Below, one piece after another: positions 55,740 through 63,955 of a DNA stretch of 64,000 nt. Below the pieces are notes generated by a model. It made no database searches. It saw only the letters and a program-made list of their open reading frames with translations, and was not told where the DNA came from. The DNA is taken from NCBI GenBank assembly GCA_944371995.1, contig CALVYD010000002.1, forward strand, positions 36,376 through 100,375, read 5' to 3'. Within the stretch, counting starts at the first letter, position 1. Each line of letters opens with the position of its first letter. This DNA comes from an uncultured Bacilli bacterium. GTDB lineage: Bacteria > Bacillota_I > Bacilli_A > RF39 > UBA660. Position numbers and translations under genes: made by a program.

Positions 55740-55768
55740 AAAGAAAGAATAAAAGCTTATTCTTTCTT
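55740..55768 (-). terminator. Terminator of hpf
   Basis: AAGAAAGAATAA (55741-55752), loop AAGC, TTATTCTTTCTT (55757-55768): perfect 12-base arms in a purine-rich stem with a minus-strand T tract. Confidence 0.75.
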
Positions 55769-55775
55769 TTTCTTA

Positions 55776-56306
55776 TTATTCAGACTCTATAACACCATAG
55801 TTTCCGTCTGTTCTCTTATAAACAACGTTTACTAAATCGGTATCACTGTCCTTATACATATAGAATTGGTGACCTAATAGCTCCATTTGAAGTATTGCTT
55901 CTTCTTCGTTCATTGGCTTTACTTCAACTTTCTTCCTTTTTAAGATTTTATGTTCTTCCTCTGTCTCTTCTTCTGAGAATGCTGCTATATCAAAGTCACG
56001 AGTGTTTTTTCCTTGTCTAGACATAATTCTCGTTTTGTTTTTTCTAATTTGTCTTTCTAGTTTATCAATTGTCTTGTCAACAGCGGCATAGAAGTCATCT
56101 TTTGATTCTTCTGATCTTAAAATATATGCTTTTAGTGGTATGGTAATTTCTACTCGTTGTTCATGATTTTTTACTTTTACCATGACAGATGCGCGAACAT
56201 TATCGCTATTTTCTAGATATTTATTTAACTTTTCTAGCTTTTCTTCAATATACTCTTTCATGGCTTCTGTAATTTTTAGTTTATCTCCGTGAATAATAAT
56301 TTCCAT
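55776..56306 (-). CDS. hpf: Ribosome hibernation promoting factor, long form
   Basis: 176 residues. The N-terminal S30AE domain (1-100) binds the ribosomal decoding region; the C-terminal dimerisation domain (about 120-176, with VEVKPMNEEEAILQMELLGHQFYMY) is the hallmark of long HPF that makes 100S ribosome dimers in stationary phase. AAGGAGGTGAT precedes the ATG. Its place next to secA is conserved in Bacilli. Confidence 0.96.
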   Translation of the reverse strand: MEIIIHGDKLKITEAMKEYIEEKLEKLNKYLENSDNVRASVMVKVKNHEQRVEITIPLKAYILRSEESKDDFYAAVDKTIDKLERQIRKNKTRIMSRQGKNTRDFDIAAFSEEETEEEHKILKRKKVEVKPMNEEEAILQMELLGHQFYMYKDSDTDLVNVVYKRTDGNYGVIESE

Positions 56307-56350
56307 ACTATCACCTCCTTATAATTGTAGTATACCATAATTTAGAAAAA

Positions 56351-56377
56351 AAAACTACTATTTAGCGTTAGCAGTTT
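56351..56377 (-). terminator. Terminator of the cold-shock gene
   Basis: Minus strand ACTGCTA (56369-56375) and TAGTAGT (56354-56360) followed by nine T; one G-T pair. Confidence 0.6.
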
Positions 56378-56579
56378 CTTTAACTAATCTTACATTTAAT
56401 GCTTGGTATCCTTTGCTTGTTTCAACCAATTTAAATTCAACTAGTTGTCCTTCTGATAATGTTTTATAGCCATCTACCTCAATTGCAGAATAATGAACAA
56501 ATACATCCTCATTTTCTTTATACTCAATAAAGCCATAGCCTTTTTCATTATTGAACCATTTTACACGTCCAACCATCAT
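56358..56579 (-). CDS. Cold-shock-domain protein
   Basis: 73 residues from ATG 56579 (GAGGTG upstream; the next ATG at 56576 is also possible). The RNA-binding motifs are KGYGFIEY (RNP1) and DVFVHYS (RNP2), in a five-stranded OB fold. Acts as an RNA chaperone. It is divergent from agrB across a region that contains two tandem TGTCGAA motifs and an extended -10 (TGGTAGAAT, with TAGAAT at 56624-56629). Confidence 0.93.
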   Translation of the reverse strand: MMVGRVKWFNNEKGYGFIEYKENEDVFVHYSAIEVDGYKTLSEGQLVEFKLVETSKGYQALNVRLVKETANAK

Positions 56580-56706
56580 TTTTCTACACCTCATTTCTAC
56601 CAACTTATCTCCTTGGTAATTACATTCTACCAAAATTCTTTTATAAATCTCTTTAATTGCCTTAAATTGTCTTTTAGCGGTCGCAATATGTTCTTATTCC
56701 CCTTTT

Positions 56707-56723
56707 TTCGACAAATTTCGACA
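56707..56723 (-). promoter_or_regulatory. Tandem Spo0A-box-like motifs between csp and agrB
   Basis: TTCGACA occurs at 56707-56713 and 56717-56723, that is two TGTCGAA boxes on the minus strand spaced exactly 10 bases, one helical turn. Tandem boxes with this spacing are typical of Spo0A-bound regions. Confidence 0.5.
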
Positions 56724-56774
56724 TTTTTTACTTACTGTCTACTTTTGGTTTCTTTTAAATTTTTTTTATAAATT

Positions 56775-56783
56775 TGGTAGTAT
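56775..56783 (+). promoter_or_regulatory. Candidate extended -10 of agrBD
   Basis: TGGTAGTAT (56775-56783), 29 bases before the agrB start, with a weak TTTAAA 18 bases further upstream. The poor -35 suggests dependence on an activator such as AgrA, but no clear LytTR direct repeat was identified. Confidence 0.4.
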
Positions 56784-56811
56784 ATTCTATTTAAAGTGAG
56801 ATGATGCTATT

Positions 56812-57411
56812 GTGAAAACTTTGTTTTTAAACTCTACCATGGGCTTTATTTGTAAGTATCATTCCTATTCTGAAATAGAGCAAAAAAAATTACGTTACGG
56901 TTTAGAAGGGATGTATTTAACTATTACTAAAATGGTATTGTTAGTTATTTTATCTTTTATTTTAGATATATTTAAAGAATTTATTATTGTAACAATATTA
57001 TTTAATTTTATTCGATATACGGGTTTTGGGTTTCATGCTGAGAAAAGTTATCAATGCCTTTTATTTTCAACTTTTAATTTTATAGTTATACCTTATATAT
57101 TTTTACATATACACTTGCCTAATATTATTATATATGAAATTTGTGGAATATGCATTTTACATTATTTGTTATTTGCACCAGCTGATACAAAAAAAAGACC
57201 TCTTACTAATAAAAAAAAAAGAATCATTCGTAAAATTATCACTGTAATAATTGGTATTATTTATACATTAATAATACTTTTAATAAATAATCCATATTGG
57301 ACTGGAATTATATTATCTGCTTTGATTATACAAGCTATTGTTATTAGTCCTCTTACTTATCGGTTATTTAAACAACCATATAATAATTATAAGATATTAA
57401 ATACTGAATAG
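56812..57411 (+). CDS. agrB: AgrB-family quorum-sensing peptidase/transporter
   Basis: Membrane cysteine protease that cleaves the C-terminal tail of AgrD and forms the thiolactone. 199 residues with four to six membrane helices. The catalytic residues H75 (GFGFHAEK) and C82 (SYQC) match H77 and C84 of Staphylococcus AgrB; the conserved APADTKKRPL follows. It starts with GTG 56812; the ribosome-binding site is weak. agrD follows after 36 bases. Confidence 0.95.
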   Translation: MKTLFLNSTMGFICKYHSYSEIEQKKLRYGLEGMYLTITKMVLLVILSFILDIFKEFIIVTILFNFIRYTGFGFHAEKSYQCLLFSTFNFIVIPYIFLHIHLPNIIIYEICGICILHYLLFAPADTKKRPLTNKKKRIIRKIITVIIGIIYTLIILLINNPYWTGIILSALIIQAIVISPLTYRLFKQPYNNYKILNTE

Positions 57412-57447
57412 TATTTAATATAAATTTTTTAGTAAAGGAGAAAGATT

Positions 57448-57570
57448 ATGAAAAAAAGATTATCTATGATTTTAGGAGCAATTGCTTTAATGGCAACTGG
57501 AGCTGCTAGTTTAGGATGCGCATGGTGGTGGGTCGAAGAACCAAACTCTTTAGATGTATTTAAAGATTAG
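57448..57570 (+). CDS. agrD: AgrD-type autoinducing peptide precursor
   Basis: 40 residues, AAAGGAG seven bases before the ATG. An amphipathic/hydrophobic N-terminal leader (MKKRLSMILGAIALMATG) is followed by GCAWWWVEEPNSLDVFKD. The cysteine with four or five following residues (CAWWW or CAWWWV) is the expected thiolactone ring, and the acidic EEPNSLDVF tail is the AgrB recognition segment. Three consecutive tryptophans make the predicted signal very hydrophobic. It directly follows agrB, which fixes the assignment. Confidence 0.9.
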   Translation: MKKRLSMILGAIALMATGAASLGCAWWWVEEPNSLDVFKD

Positions 57571-57620
57571 AAGAAGTGCAGATACTTCTTTCCTTTATTT
57601 AAAACTTCTTAATCTATTAT

Positions 57621-57656
57621 AAAAACACATTAGAAGTATTATTCTAATGTGTTTTT
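57621..57656. terminator. Terminator shared by agrBD and agrAC
   Basis: AAAAACACATTAGAA (57621-57635) and TTCTAATGTGTTTTT (57642-57656) are perfect 15-base arms with a six-base loop. It stands between the convergent agrD and agrC genes and works in both directions. Confidence 0.9.
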
Positions 57657-57669
57657 ATATGATATATGT

Positions 57670-58968
57670 TTATTTATTTCTTTTATTTATAATAATTTGT
57701 TGTATATAATAATTATCTATTATTTCTTGTTTTTGTTCTAACCAAGGATTTTCTTTTATAAGCTTTTCGGCAAAATATAAGCCGTTTCCTCTACCTTCTC
57801 CTTTAGAAGATACTCCTTTTTCATTCCTGTTCTTCATATTTCTATGATTTTTGAATGTATTAAAGAATACAAAATTAACTTTATCTTTTAGTTCATATAT
57901 TTCTATCGATATGTTTTTCTTTCTACTTTCCTCTGCCGCTTCTATAGCATTATCAAAATAAATTCCTATTAACTTACATAAAATACGAACTTCCTTTTCA
58001 CTTAATTTTGATAGAATTCCTTTATCTTCTATGCTTACATCAGTTGTTAGATGCAATTTTCTTTTCTGTGCAATAGCAGCTTTATAATACATTAAACCCT
58101 TGATTCCACCTTTTGGTAGCGATTTTAATTGAGTAACAAATTGACCTTCTATATTAATATTATCTTCTAATATTTCATCTATTTTATCTTTTACTTTCTT
58201 TTCCTTCGTAAGACATCTAAGTACTGCTAACTGATTTTTATATTCATGTCTATTTAATTGTTCATTTTCTATCCAATCTTCAAAATTTTGTACATACACA
58301 TATAGATTATCATACTCACTACTTAATTGACTATAATTATTCTTTTCTTTTATAAATATTCCTAATAGGCATATAAATATTAATGTGATTGCAGTATTTA
58401 TAACTATATTTATATTAAAATCTTCATTTTGAGTAAAATTATATGTTATTATTGTAAATACTATTACAGTCAAGATCAAAAATATTAAAACAGAATAATT
58501 ACTTATTTTTTCTAATTTATCAATTATCTTTTTATTTATATTATATTTTTTTGCTATAATAATAACAATTAAACAATTTATACTTGTCATTATGTTGGCC
58601 AGCAAATGAAGATACCAAATTTCTCGTATGTTTTGTGTACTGAAAAATACTATTAGTATTAGTCCACAAATTATATCGGCTATGAAAGTTACTACCATAA
58701 CGAAACTGGCTAATAGTATGGCTCTTACTGTATTTTCCTTAAAAATTATTTTATATATTATGATATTCATTAGATAAGTTAATATTGTGTAAAGACTTTT
58801 GTATTCTGCTTGGTAAATGCCTGATGAAACAATAGCACCTAATAACAATAGAAGAAGAGCTTGTGTGTAGTTTATTTTCTTATCATTTTCTATCAACACA
58901 CTTACTATAATAAACCCGATATAAAACATTATAAATTGACATAATATACTAATGAATACCTCTAACAC
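57670..58968 (-). CDS. agrC: AgrC-type sensor histidine kinase (HPK10)
   Basis: 432 residues with six to seven membrane helices (about 5-205) that would bind the autoinducing peptide, then a cytoplasmic kinase. The phosphorylated histidine is H241 in NRHEYKNQL, the HPK10 form, and the GHKL ATPase N-box is FDNAIEA (N340), with GRGNGLYFAEKL near the end. It overlaps agrA by 20 bases and follows it in transcription order. Confidence 0.93.
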   Translation of the reverse strand: MLEVFISILCQFIMFYIGFIIVSVLIENDKKINYTQALLLLLLGAIVSSGIYQAEYKSLYTILTYLMNIIIYKIIFKENTVRAILLASFVMVVTFIADIICGLILIVFFSTQNIREIWYLHLLANIMTSINCLIVIIIAKKYNINKKIIDKLEKISNYSVLIFLILTVIVFTIITYNFTQNEDFNINIVINTAITLIFICLLGIFIKEKNNYSQLSSEYDNLYVYVQNFEDWIENEQLNRHEYKNQLAVLRCLTKEKKVKDKIDEILEDNINIEGQFVTQLKSLPKGGIKGLMYYKAAIAQKRKLHLTTDVSIEDKGILSKLSEKEVRILCKLIGIYFDNAIEAAEESRKKNISIEIYELKDKVNFVFFNTFKNHRNMKNRNEKGVSSKGEGRGNGLYFAEKLIKENPWLEQKQEIIDNYYIQQIIINKRNK

Positions 58969-59680
58969 GATTAAACATCTCCCTTCTTTTCTCTCTTGAT
59001 ACGTCTGTGAACTCTTCTTTGTTTTTTAGTTTTGCTATATTTTCTTTAAAGTTATAACTTTCTACTTTTTCGATATTTATAGCTGTTCCTCTACTACATT
59101 TGAAAAATCTTTTATCTAATTTCTTTAATAAATCATTTAAAGATTGCTGTATAAAATATTTTCCTTCATCTGTATAGATGATACATCTTTTACTTCCTTG
59201 TTCTCTTTCAATCTTAATAATATTTCTAAATTCTATATTATAAGCTGTGCTTTTGTATGTGTATCTTAAAGCTTTATATTTGTTATCATAATTTTTCATA
59301 CATATTAGCAAGGCATCTTGTAATTTTCTTTCTGGATGTTCTAATTTATTGATAAAGTCTACTAACATTAATCTTTTTCCTAAAGCTTCATATCTATATT
59401 CCGGATGACCAGATATCATTATAATCATGGATACCCAGTCATCATATTCTTCTCTTATCATCCTAGCTGCATCAATACCCGAGCCTTCATCTGTTTTTAT
59501 ATCTAGTAAATATATTTTAAATCCTACTATTGTTCTTATTGATCTTTTCCATTTGATATTGTATCGGTCAAAAGTATAACAGGTATAATCTATATCATAT
59601 TTCATCATAAATTTATCTATTTGTTGCTGATACATTTTTAATAATTCAGGTTCATCTTCACAAATTATAAAATTAATCAT
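58949..59680 (-). CDS. agrA: AgrA-type LytTR response regulator
   Basis: 243 residues from ATG 59680, after AAGGAG; a start at 59707 lacks a site. The receiver domain has the acidic pair in FIICEDEPE and phosphoacceptor D60 (YLLDIKTDEGSGI). The C-terminal LytTR DNA-binding domain (about 145-243) includes FFKCSRGTAINIEKV. It should be phosphorylated by the agrC product and activate agrBD. It is first in the minus-strand agrA-agrC unit. Confidence 0.93.
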   Translation of the reverse strand: MINFIICEDEPELLKMYQQQIDKFMMKYDIDYTCYTFDRYNIKWKRSIRTIVGFKIYLLDIKTDEGSGIDAARMIREEYDDWVSMIIMISGHPEYRYEALGKRLMLVDFINKLEHPERKLQDALLICMKNYDNKYKALRYTYKSTAYNIEFRNIIKIEREQGSKRCIIYTDEGKYFIQQSLNDLLKKLDKRFFKCSRGTAINIEKVESYNFKENIAKLKNKEEFTDVSREKRREMFNRVRGIH

Positions 59681-59731
59681 ATCTATTACTCCTTTTCTTT
59701 TTTCCAAATTTTTCCATTTTCTTTCTAAAGA

Positions 59732-59755
59732 AAAACTGCTGATGTCAGCAGTTTT
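59732..59755 (-). terminator. Terminator of tagO
   Basis: AAAACTGCTGA (59732-59742) and TCAGCAGTTTT (59745-59755), two-base loop region, T tail on the minus strand. Confidence 0.85.
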
Positions 59756-60857
59756 ATTTTGTTTTAGGATTTTTCTTCCTGAAAATGGATATTTTCTCTT
59801 CTATTTTTTTCGTTCTTGATGGTGTTTTATCAGAAATAATTGTAGTATGTAGTACAAACCATAATACAATAATAAATATTATAATATAAATAATTTTTCC
59901 TAAAACCGGATCTTTAATTGTATAAAGAATTGATGCTGCTGCAAATAATAGATTAATAGCATATATAATTAAAACTGTTGTTCTTTGTGAAAAGTTCATT
60001 CCTAATAGCTGATGATGTAGATGTTGTTTATCAGCTTTAAAAGGAGGTTGCCCTTTCAACAATCTTCTAATTATTGCAAATAAAGTATCTAATATTGGTA
60101 TTCCTAATATCATGATTGGTACAAAGAAAGATGTTAAGGCAGGACCTTTAAATTCTAATAAAGTAATTATTGATATAATAAATCCCATGAATGTTGCACA
60201 GTCACCAGCAAATATTTTAGCAGGGTAAAAATTATGTAGCAAAAATCCTAAGGTTGAGCCTAACATAATAAATGTTAATATCATAACGAGACTACCACTT
60301 CTACCTTGGTAAAATCCTATAATTCCTATTGTTAAAAAGAATATAGAGCAAACTCCTCCGCTAAGGCCATCTACTCCATCAATTAAATTAATAATATTGG
60401 TACATGCAACGATAAATAATATTGTAATTAATGGTGCCCAGAACCCGAAATTGAAAGAAAATCCGAAGGCCGTAATATTATCTAATGTTATGCCACCATA
60501 AAATACAATAATACTTGCCGCTATTAAATGACCTATCATCTTTTGATATGCCCTTATTGGCTTTATATCATCTATAATTCCCGTTAGTATAATTATAAAA
60601 CTTCCAATTAGTATTGAGTTCATTCTAATACTTTGTTCTCCGAACAGCATATATCCAAATAGAAAACCTAGAAATATTCCTACTCCACCTAACAGTGGTG
60701 TTGTCTTTTTGTGAATATGTCTATGGCCTTCATCAGCACGTGGTATGTCAACTGCTCCTACATGAATCGCTATTCTCTTTATTATTGGTATAATTGCCGC
60801 CGTAAATAAAAATGTAATTAGTACTATTTTACTGGCATCAAGGATTTGTTCTTTCAT
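59754..60857 (-). CDS. tagO: Undecaprenyl-phosphate GlcNAc-1-phosphate transferase (TagO/WecA family)
   Basis: First membrane step in wall teichoic acid or related polymer synthesis. 367 residues, about eleven helices. Family motifs are present: the first loop with PLLGGVGIF, DD pair in GIIDDIKPI, NLIDGVDGLSGG and the HHQLLGM histidine motif. The shorter MraY substrate signatures are absent, which favours TagO/WecA. GGAAGTGA precedes the ATG. It follows mbl on the same strand. Confidence 0.92.
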   Translation of the reverse strand: MKEQILDASKIVLITFLFTAAIIPIIKRIAIHVGAVDIPRADEGHRHIHKKTTPLLGGVGIFLGFLFGYMLFGEQSIRMNSILIGSFIIILTGIIDDIKPIRAYQKMIGHLIAASIIVFYGGITLDNITAFGFSFNFGFWAPLITILFIVACTNIINLIDGVDGLSGGVCSIFFLTIGIIGFYQGRSGSLVMILTFIMLGSTLGFLLHNFYPAKIFAGDCATFMGFIISIITLLEFKGPALTSFFVPIMILGIPILDTLFAIIRRLLKGQPPFKADKQHLHHQLLGMNFSQRTTVLIIYAINLLFAAASILYTIKDPVLGKIIYIIIFIIVLWFVLHTTIISDKTPSRTKKIEEKISIFRKKNPKTK

Positions 60858-60913
60858 TCACGTCACTTCCTATTAAAATTATATCAAAATTATTTTTAAT
60901 AGAAAAGAAAAAA

Positions 60914-60928
60914 ACCAATTTTATTGGT
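60914..60928 (-). terminator. Short terminator after mbl
   Basis: Minus strand ACCAAT-AAA-ATTGGT followed by seven T. The stem has only six pairs, so read-through into tagO is possible. Confidence 0.55.
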
Positions 60929-61916
60929 CTTCTTCTAATAGTGAAATATTATCTAGTAATGTTCCTGTCCCTTCTGCAACACACGTTAGTGGAGACTCAG
61001 CAATAAGAATAGGTACTTTTAATTCTTTTTCTAATAATTCTGGTAATCCTTTTAACATTGCTCCTCCACCTGTTAAGACAATTCCTTTTTCGACGATATC
61101 TCCAGCAAGTTCTGGTGGCGTTTGTTCTAATACATTAGTAGTTGCTTTTATAATTTTGTCTAGGCTTTCTGCTAGAGCTTCTTTTGTTTCATCCTGAGTA
61201 ATTTCTATTTCTTGTGGTAATCCGGTAATTAAATTTCTACCTCTAACTTCTAATTTCTCCTTTTTATTAGGATCAAAAATATTAGCAAAATTTATTTTAA
61301 TATCTTCTGCAGTTCTTTCTCCAATTAACAATTTATATTTTTCTCTTATATATTTTATAATATCTTGATCAAAAACATTTCCTGCAATCCTTACTGATGC
61401 AGATGATACAATATCATTTAAAGAAAGAATGGCTATATCCGTGGTTCCTCCACCAATATCAATTACCATATTTGCCGTTGGCTTAGAAATATCCATTCCT
61501 GCACCAATTGCGGCTACTTTTGGTTCTTCTTCTATATATACTTTTCTAGCACCAGTTCTTTCTGCTGCTTCTTTAATTGCATTTTTTTCTACTGGTGTGA
61601 TATTTGTAGGACAGCAAATTAAAATTCTTGGTCTTGAAAAAAGCTTTTTTGCCTTTATTTTCTTTATAAAAGAGTTTAGCATAATCTCCGTTATTTCAAA
61701 ATCTGCAATTACTCCATCTTTCATTGGCTTAATAGCCTTTACTTTTCCAGGAGTTCTTCCTAACATTTCATTTGCTTCTGTACCAACAGCAATTACACTT
61801 TTTGAATCTGTATCAATTGCGACAATACTTGGTTCATTTAATACAATTCCTTGACCTTTTATATATATTAAAACATTCGCTGTTCCTAAATCAATTCCAA
61901 TATCTTTTGCCCACAT
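60921..61916 (-). CDS. mbl: MreB/Mbl-type actin-like cell-shape protein
   Basis: 331 residues from ATG 61916, after AAGGAAGTG. Actin-fold phosphate motifs: GIDLGTANVLIYIKGQGIV, VIDIGGGTTDIAIL and VLTGGGAML; membrane-binding N-terminal MWAKDIG. RGRNLITGLP and the location close to spoIIQ favour Mbl over MreB; no mreCD follow. It directs lateral-wall synthesis. Confidence 0.92.
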   Translation of the reverse strand: MWAKDIGIDLGTANVLIYIKGQGIVLNEPSIVAIDTDSKSVIAVGTEANEMLGRTPGKVKAIKPMKDGVIADFEITEIMLNSFIKKIKAKKLFSRPRILICCPTNITPVEKNAIKEAAERTGARKVYIEEEPKVAAIGAGMDISKPTANMVIDIGGGTTDIAILSLNDIVSSASVRIAGNVFDQDIIKYIREKYKLLIGERTAEDIKINFANIFDPNKKEKLEVRGRNLITGLPQEIEITQDETKEALAESLDKIIKATTNVLEQTPPELAGDIVEKGIVLTGGGAMLKGLPELLEKELKVPILIAESPLTCVAEGTGTLLDNISLLEEDQ

Positions 61917-62016
61917 ATATGTCACTTCCTTTTCTGTCATTAATATTTTATCATAAAATTCTTGTTTTATAATAGAATATATGAATATTTTTTGAGTTTA
62001 TGAAAAAAAGAGTGTA

Positions 62017-62661
62017 CTACTCTTTATTTTCTGAAGTTTCTAATTCTTTGTTTAGATAAAGTGTAGGATCAACTACTTGACCATTGACATATAATTCAAA
62101 ATGTAGATGATTGCCAATATCTTTATCTAATTCATTTGTACCACTTTTACCAATTACTTGTCCCTGTGTTATAATATCTCCTTTTTTCACACTCACTTCT
62201 GATAGACTTTGATAAATACTTATATAACCATTATTATGTTTTATTTCTACTACTTTTCCTAGTGTTTCATCTTCTTTTACATCAGTCACACTTCCATCTA
62301 ATACAGCTACTACATCAAATGTGTTTTCACTAACAAAATCTGTACCAGAATTTTGTAGATACGTATTATCATGATATACAATTGATTTTTCTTGTGTTTC
62401 AGCATCTGCTTTATAGTCATAATAATTCTTACCTATTGTTACTGTAGTATCAGTATAAGGATTAATCATTTTTTTTGTTTCATTAATTACTGCTTGATCT
62501 TCTTCTAAGATTGTATCATTTACATAACTGGTTGGTTCTTCATAATTATCCTTATTATTCTTTAGACTATTACTTAGCATTGCTGTACCAAAGATTACAC
62601 CAGTAATTGCAAGTATCATAAGTGTTGGTAATACATATGGTTTTAATTTTCTTCTTCTCAT
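62017..62661 (-). CDS. spoIIQ: SpoIIQ-like M23-family protein
   Basis: 214 residues from ATG 62661 (GAGGTG upstream). One N-terminal membrane helix (about 10-30) and an extracytoplasmic LytM domain. The phrases KMINPYTDTTVTIGKNYYDY, QEKSIVYHDNTYLQNSGTDF and DIGNHLHFEL match SpoIIQ, the forespore half of the engulfment zipper and feeding channel. The first zinc ligand is changed (NSGTD where active enzymes have HxGxD), so it is probably not catalytic, as in Bacillus. The partner SpoIIIAH is not in the window. Confidence 0.82.
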   Translation of the reverse strand: MRRRKLKPYVLPTLMILAITGVIFGTAMLSNSLKNNKDNYEEPTSYVNDTILEEDQAVINETKKMINPYTDTTVTIGKNYYDYKADAETQEKSIVYHDNTYLQNSGTDFVSENTFDVVAVLDGSVTDVKEDETLGKVVEIKHNNGYISIYQSLSEVSVKKGDIITQGQVIGKSGTNELDKDIGNHLHFELYVNGQVVDPTLYLNKELETSENKE

Positions 62662-62712
62662 TTTTTTCACCTCATTATAAGTTTTAACCAAAAAAAAAGA
62701 TTTATACTTCTT

Positions 62713-62910
62713 TTAGAAAAATTTTGTTGAAGTAAATAAATCCATTAAAAAATTAGTTACTAAATAAATTAGTGATATTCCTAATAGGAAGTAGAACACT
62801 CTAGCTTGCATTATATGATTTTTCTTAAAGATTTGATTAATATTAACAGAATCCATTGCCCAGATTACAAGAATGGTGACAAAAATATATAAAATTATTT
62901 TTCCATGCAT
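62713..62910 (-). CDS. ywzB: DUF1146 membrane protein (YwzB)
   Basis: 65 residues, two membrane helices, with the typical start of DUF1146 (WAMDSVNINQIFKKNHIMQARVFYFLLGISLIYLVTNF). Function unknown. In Bacillus subtilis ywzB also lies upstream of spoIIQ and mbl. It overlaps rpiB by 16 bases. Confidence 0.85.
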   Translation of the reverse strand: MHGKIILYIFVTILVIWAMDSVNINQIFKKNHIMQARVFYFLLGISLIYLVTNFLMDLFTSTKFF

Positions 62911-63353
62911 TGATGTTCTTCCTCATATTCTTTTATTTTTTCTCTTCTTCGTTTATGTTTTTCTTCTTGTGATGCTGGTGTAGTTATAAATTTTTCGATT
63001 AATTCTAAGGCTTTATCCAATGGCATTTTTTCACCAAAAGCGATAATATTTGAATCATTGTCATTTCTTGTTGCGATTACTTCTTCTAAATTATCTACTT
63101 TGGCACACCGAACTCCTTTTACTTTATTACAAGCAATACTAATTCCAATTCCACTTCCACAGATAGCAATACCAAAGTCTACATCTTTATCTGCTACTAA
63201 ATTTCCTAATTTAAAAGCATAATCTGGATAATCCACAGATTCATTAGACGTTGTTCCACAATCTGTAATATCATATTTATCTACTAATCTATCAATAATT
63301 TGTTCTTTTAAAATATATCCTCTATGATCACTAGCTATTCCTATTCTTATCAT
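62895..63353 (-). CDS. rpiB: Ribose-5-phosphate isomerase B
   Basis: Interconverts ribose 5-phosphate and ribulose 5-phosphate. 152 residues. Active-site features: IASDHRGYILK, the catalytic cysteine in AICGSGIGISIACNK and the phosphate-binding RNDNDSN segment. The C-terminus is extended by a charged helix (EEKHKRRREKIKEYEEE). It overlaps its neighbours at both ends. Confidence 0.93.
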   Translation of the reverse strand: MIRIGIASDHRGYILKEQIIDRLVDKYDITDCGTTSNESVDYPDYAFKLGNLVADKDVDFGIAICGSGIGISIACNKVKGVRCAKVDNLEEVIATRNDNDSNIIAFGEKMPLDKALELIEKFITTPASQEEKHKRRREKIKEYEEEHQCMEK

Positions 63354-63906
63354 ATGTTCCTCTTCTTTCCTTTTTTAATTTTTGCAATAAAAGACATCCT
63401 CCCATTTGATTGTTTAAATGATTAAAATCTATTTCTGAATCGGGTGTTTCTAATATCATATTTTGCTCTAAATATTCCAATTCATCTATTGTTGTAGGTA
63501 AATTATATATGTACCCTATTTCTACGTGTATGGTTCTTTTTAACACAAAACTTTCCTTTGTAGTTAAGTTTTCTAATAATGGTCTATAACTTACATACAA
63601 GGTTCCCGGGGAAATAATTGCTCCTGAAAAATCACAAGTTTTAAAATCATGACTTTTTTGTTCTTTTATATTAGGATATACAACAACTAAATCTCCTGGA
63701 AAAATAGAATGACTTCTAAATTTCTCTTCTTCTTTTATTACTTCTTGGTAAATAGTCTCTATTGATTTTCCATATAGACTTTCCACAATTCTTTTACTAA
63801 TTCTATTATTTTGTATTTTTTTTAGTATCAAAAAATATTCTTCTAAATTATGGATGTTATTTAATTTTTGAAGTTCTTGTAAAGTCATTTCTTCTAATTC
63901 TTTCAT
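63331..63906 (-). CDS. Unknown protein upstream of rpiB
   Basis: 191 residues, soluble; a helical N-terminal half and a beta-rich second half (FPGDLVVVYPNIKEQ, SGAIISPGTLYVSYRPLL). No family recognised. It overlaps rpiB by 23 bases, so translation is coupled. AAGGTG precedes the ATG and an extended -10 (TGATATAAT) precedes that. Confidence 0.6.
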   Translation of the reverse strand: MKELEEMTLQELQKLNNIHNLEEYFLILKKIQNNRISKRIVESLYGKSIETIYQEVIKEEEKFRSHSIFPGDLVVVYPNIKEQKSHDFKTCDFSGAIISPGTLYVSYRPLLENLTTKESFVLKRTIHVEIGYIYNLPTTIDELEYLEQNMILETPDSEIDFNHLNNQMGGCLLLQKLKKERRGTYDKNRNS

Positions 63907-63926
63907 AATTAATTCACCTTGATGTT

Positions 63927-63955
63927 ATTATATCATGTATACTTTAAGAAGTAAA
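63927..63955 (-). promoter_or_regulatory. Promoter of the rpiB operon
   Basis: Minus strand TTTACT (63950-63955), 17 bases, TATAAT (63927-63932) with TG one base upstream (extended -10). Drives the unknown gene, rpiB, ywzB and possibly spoIIQ. Confidence 0.65.
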
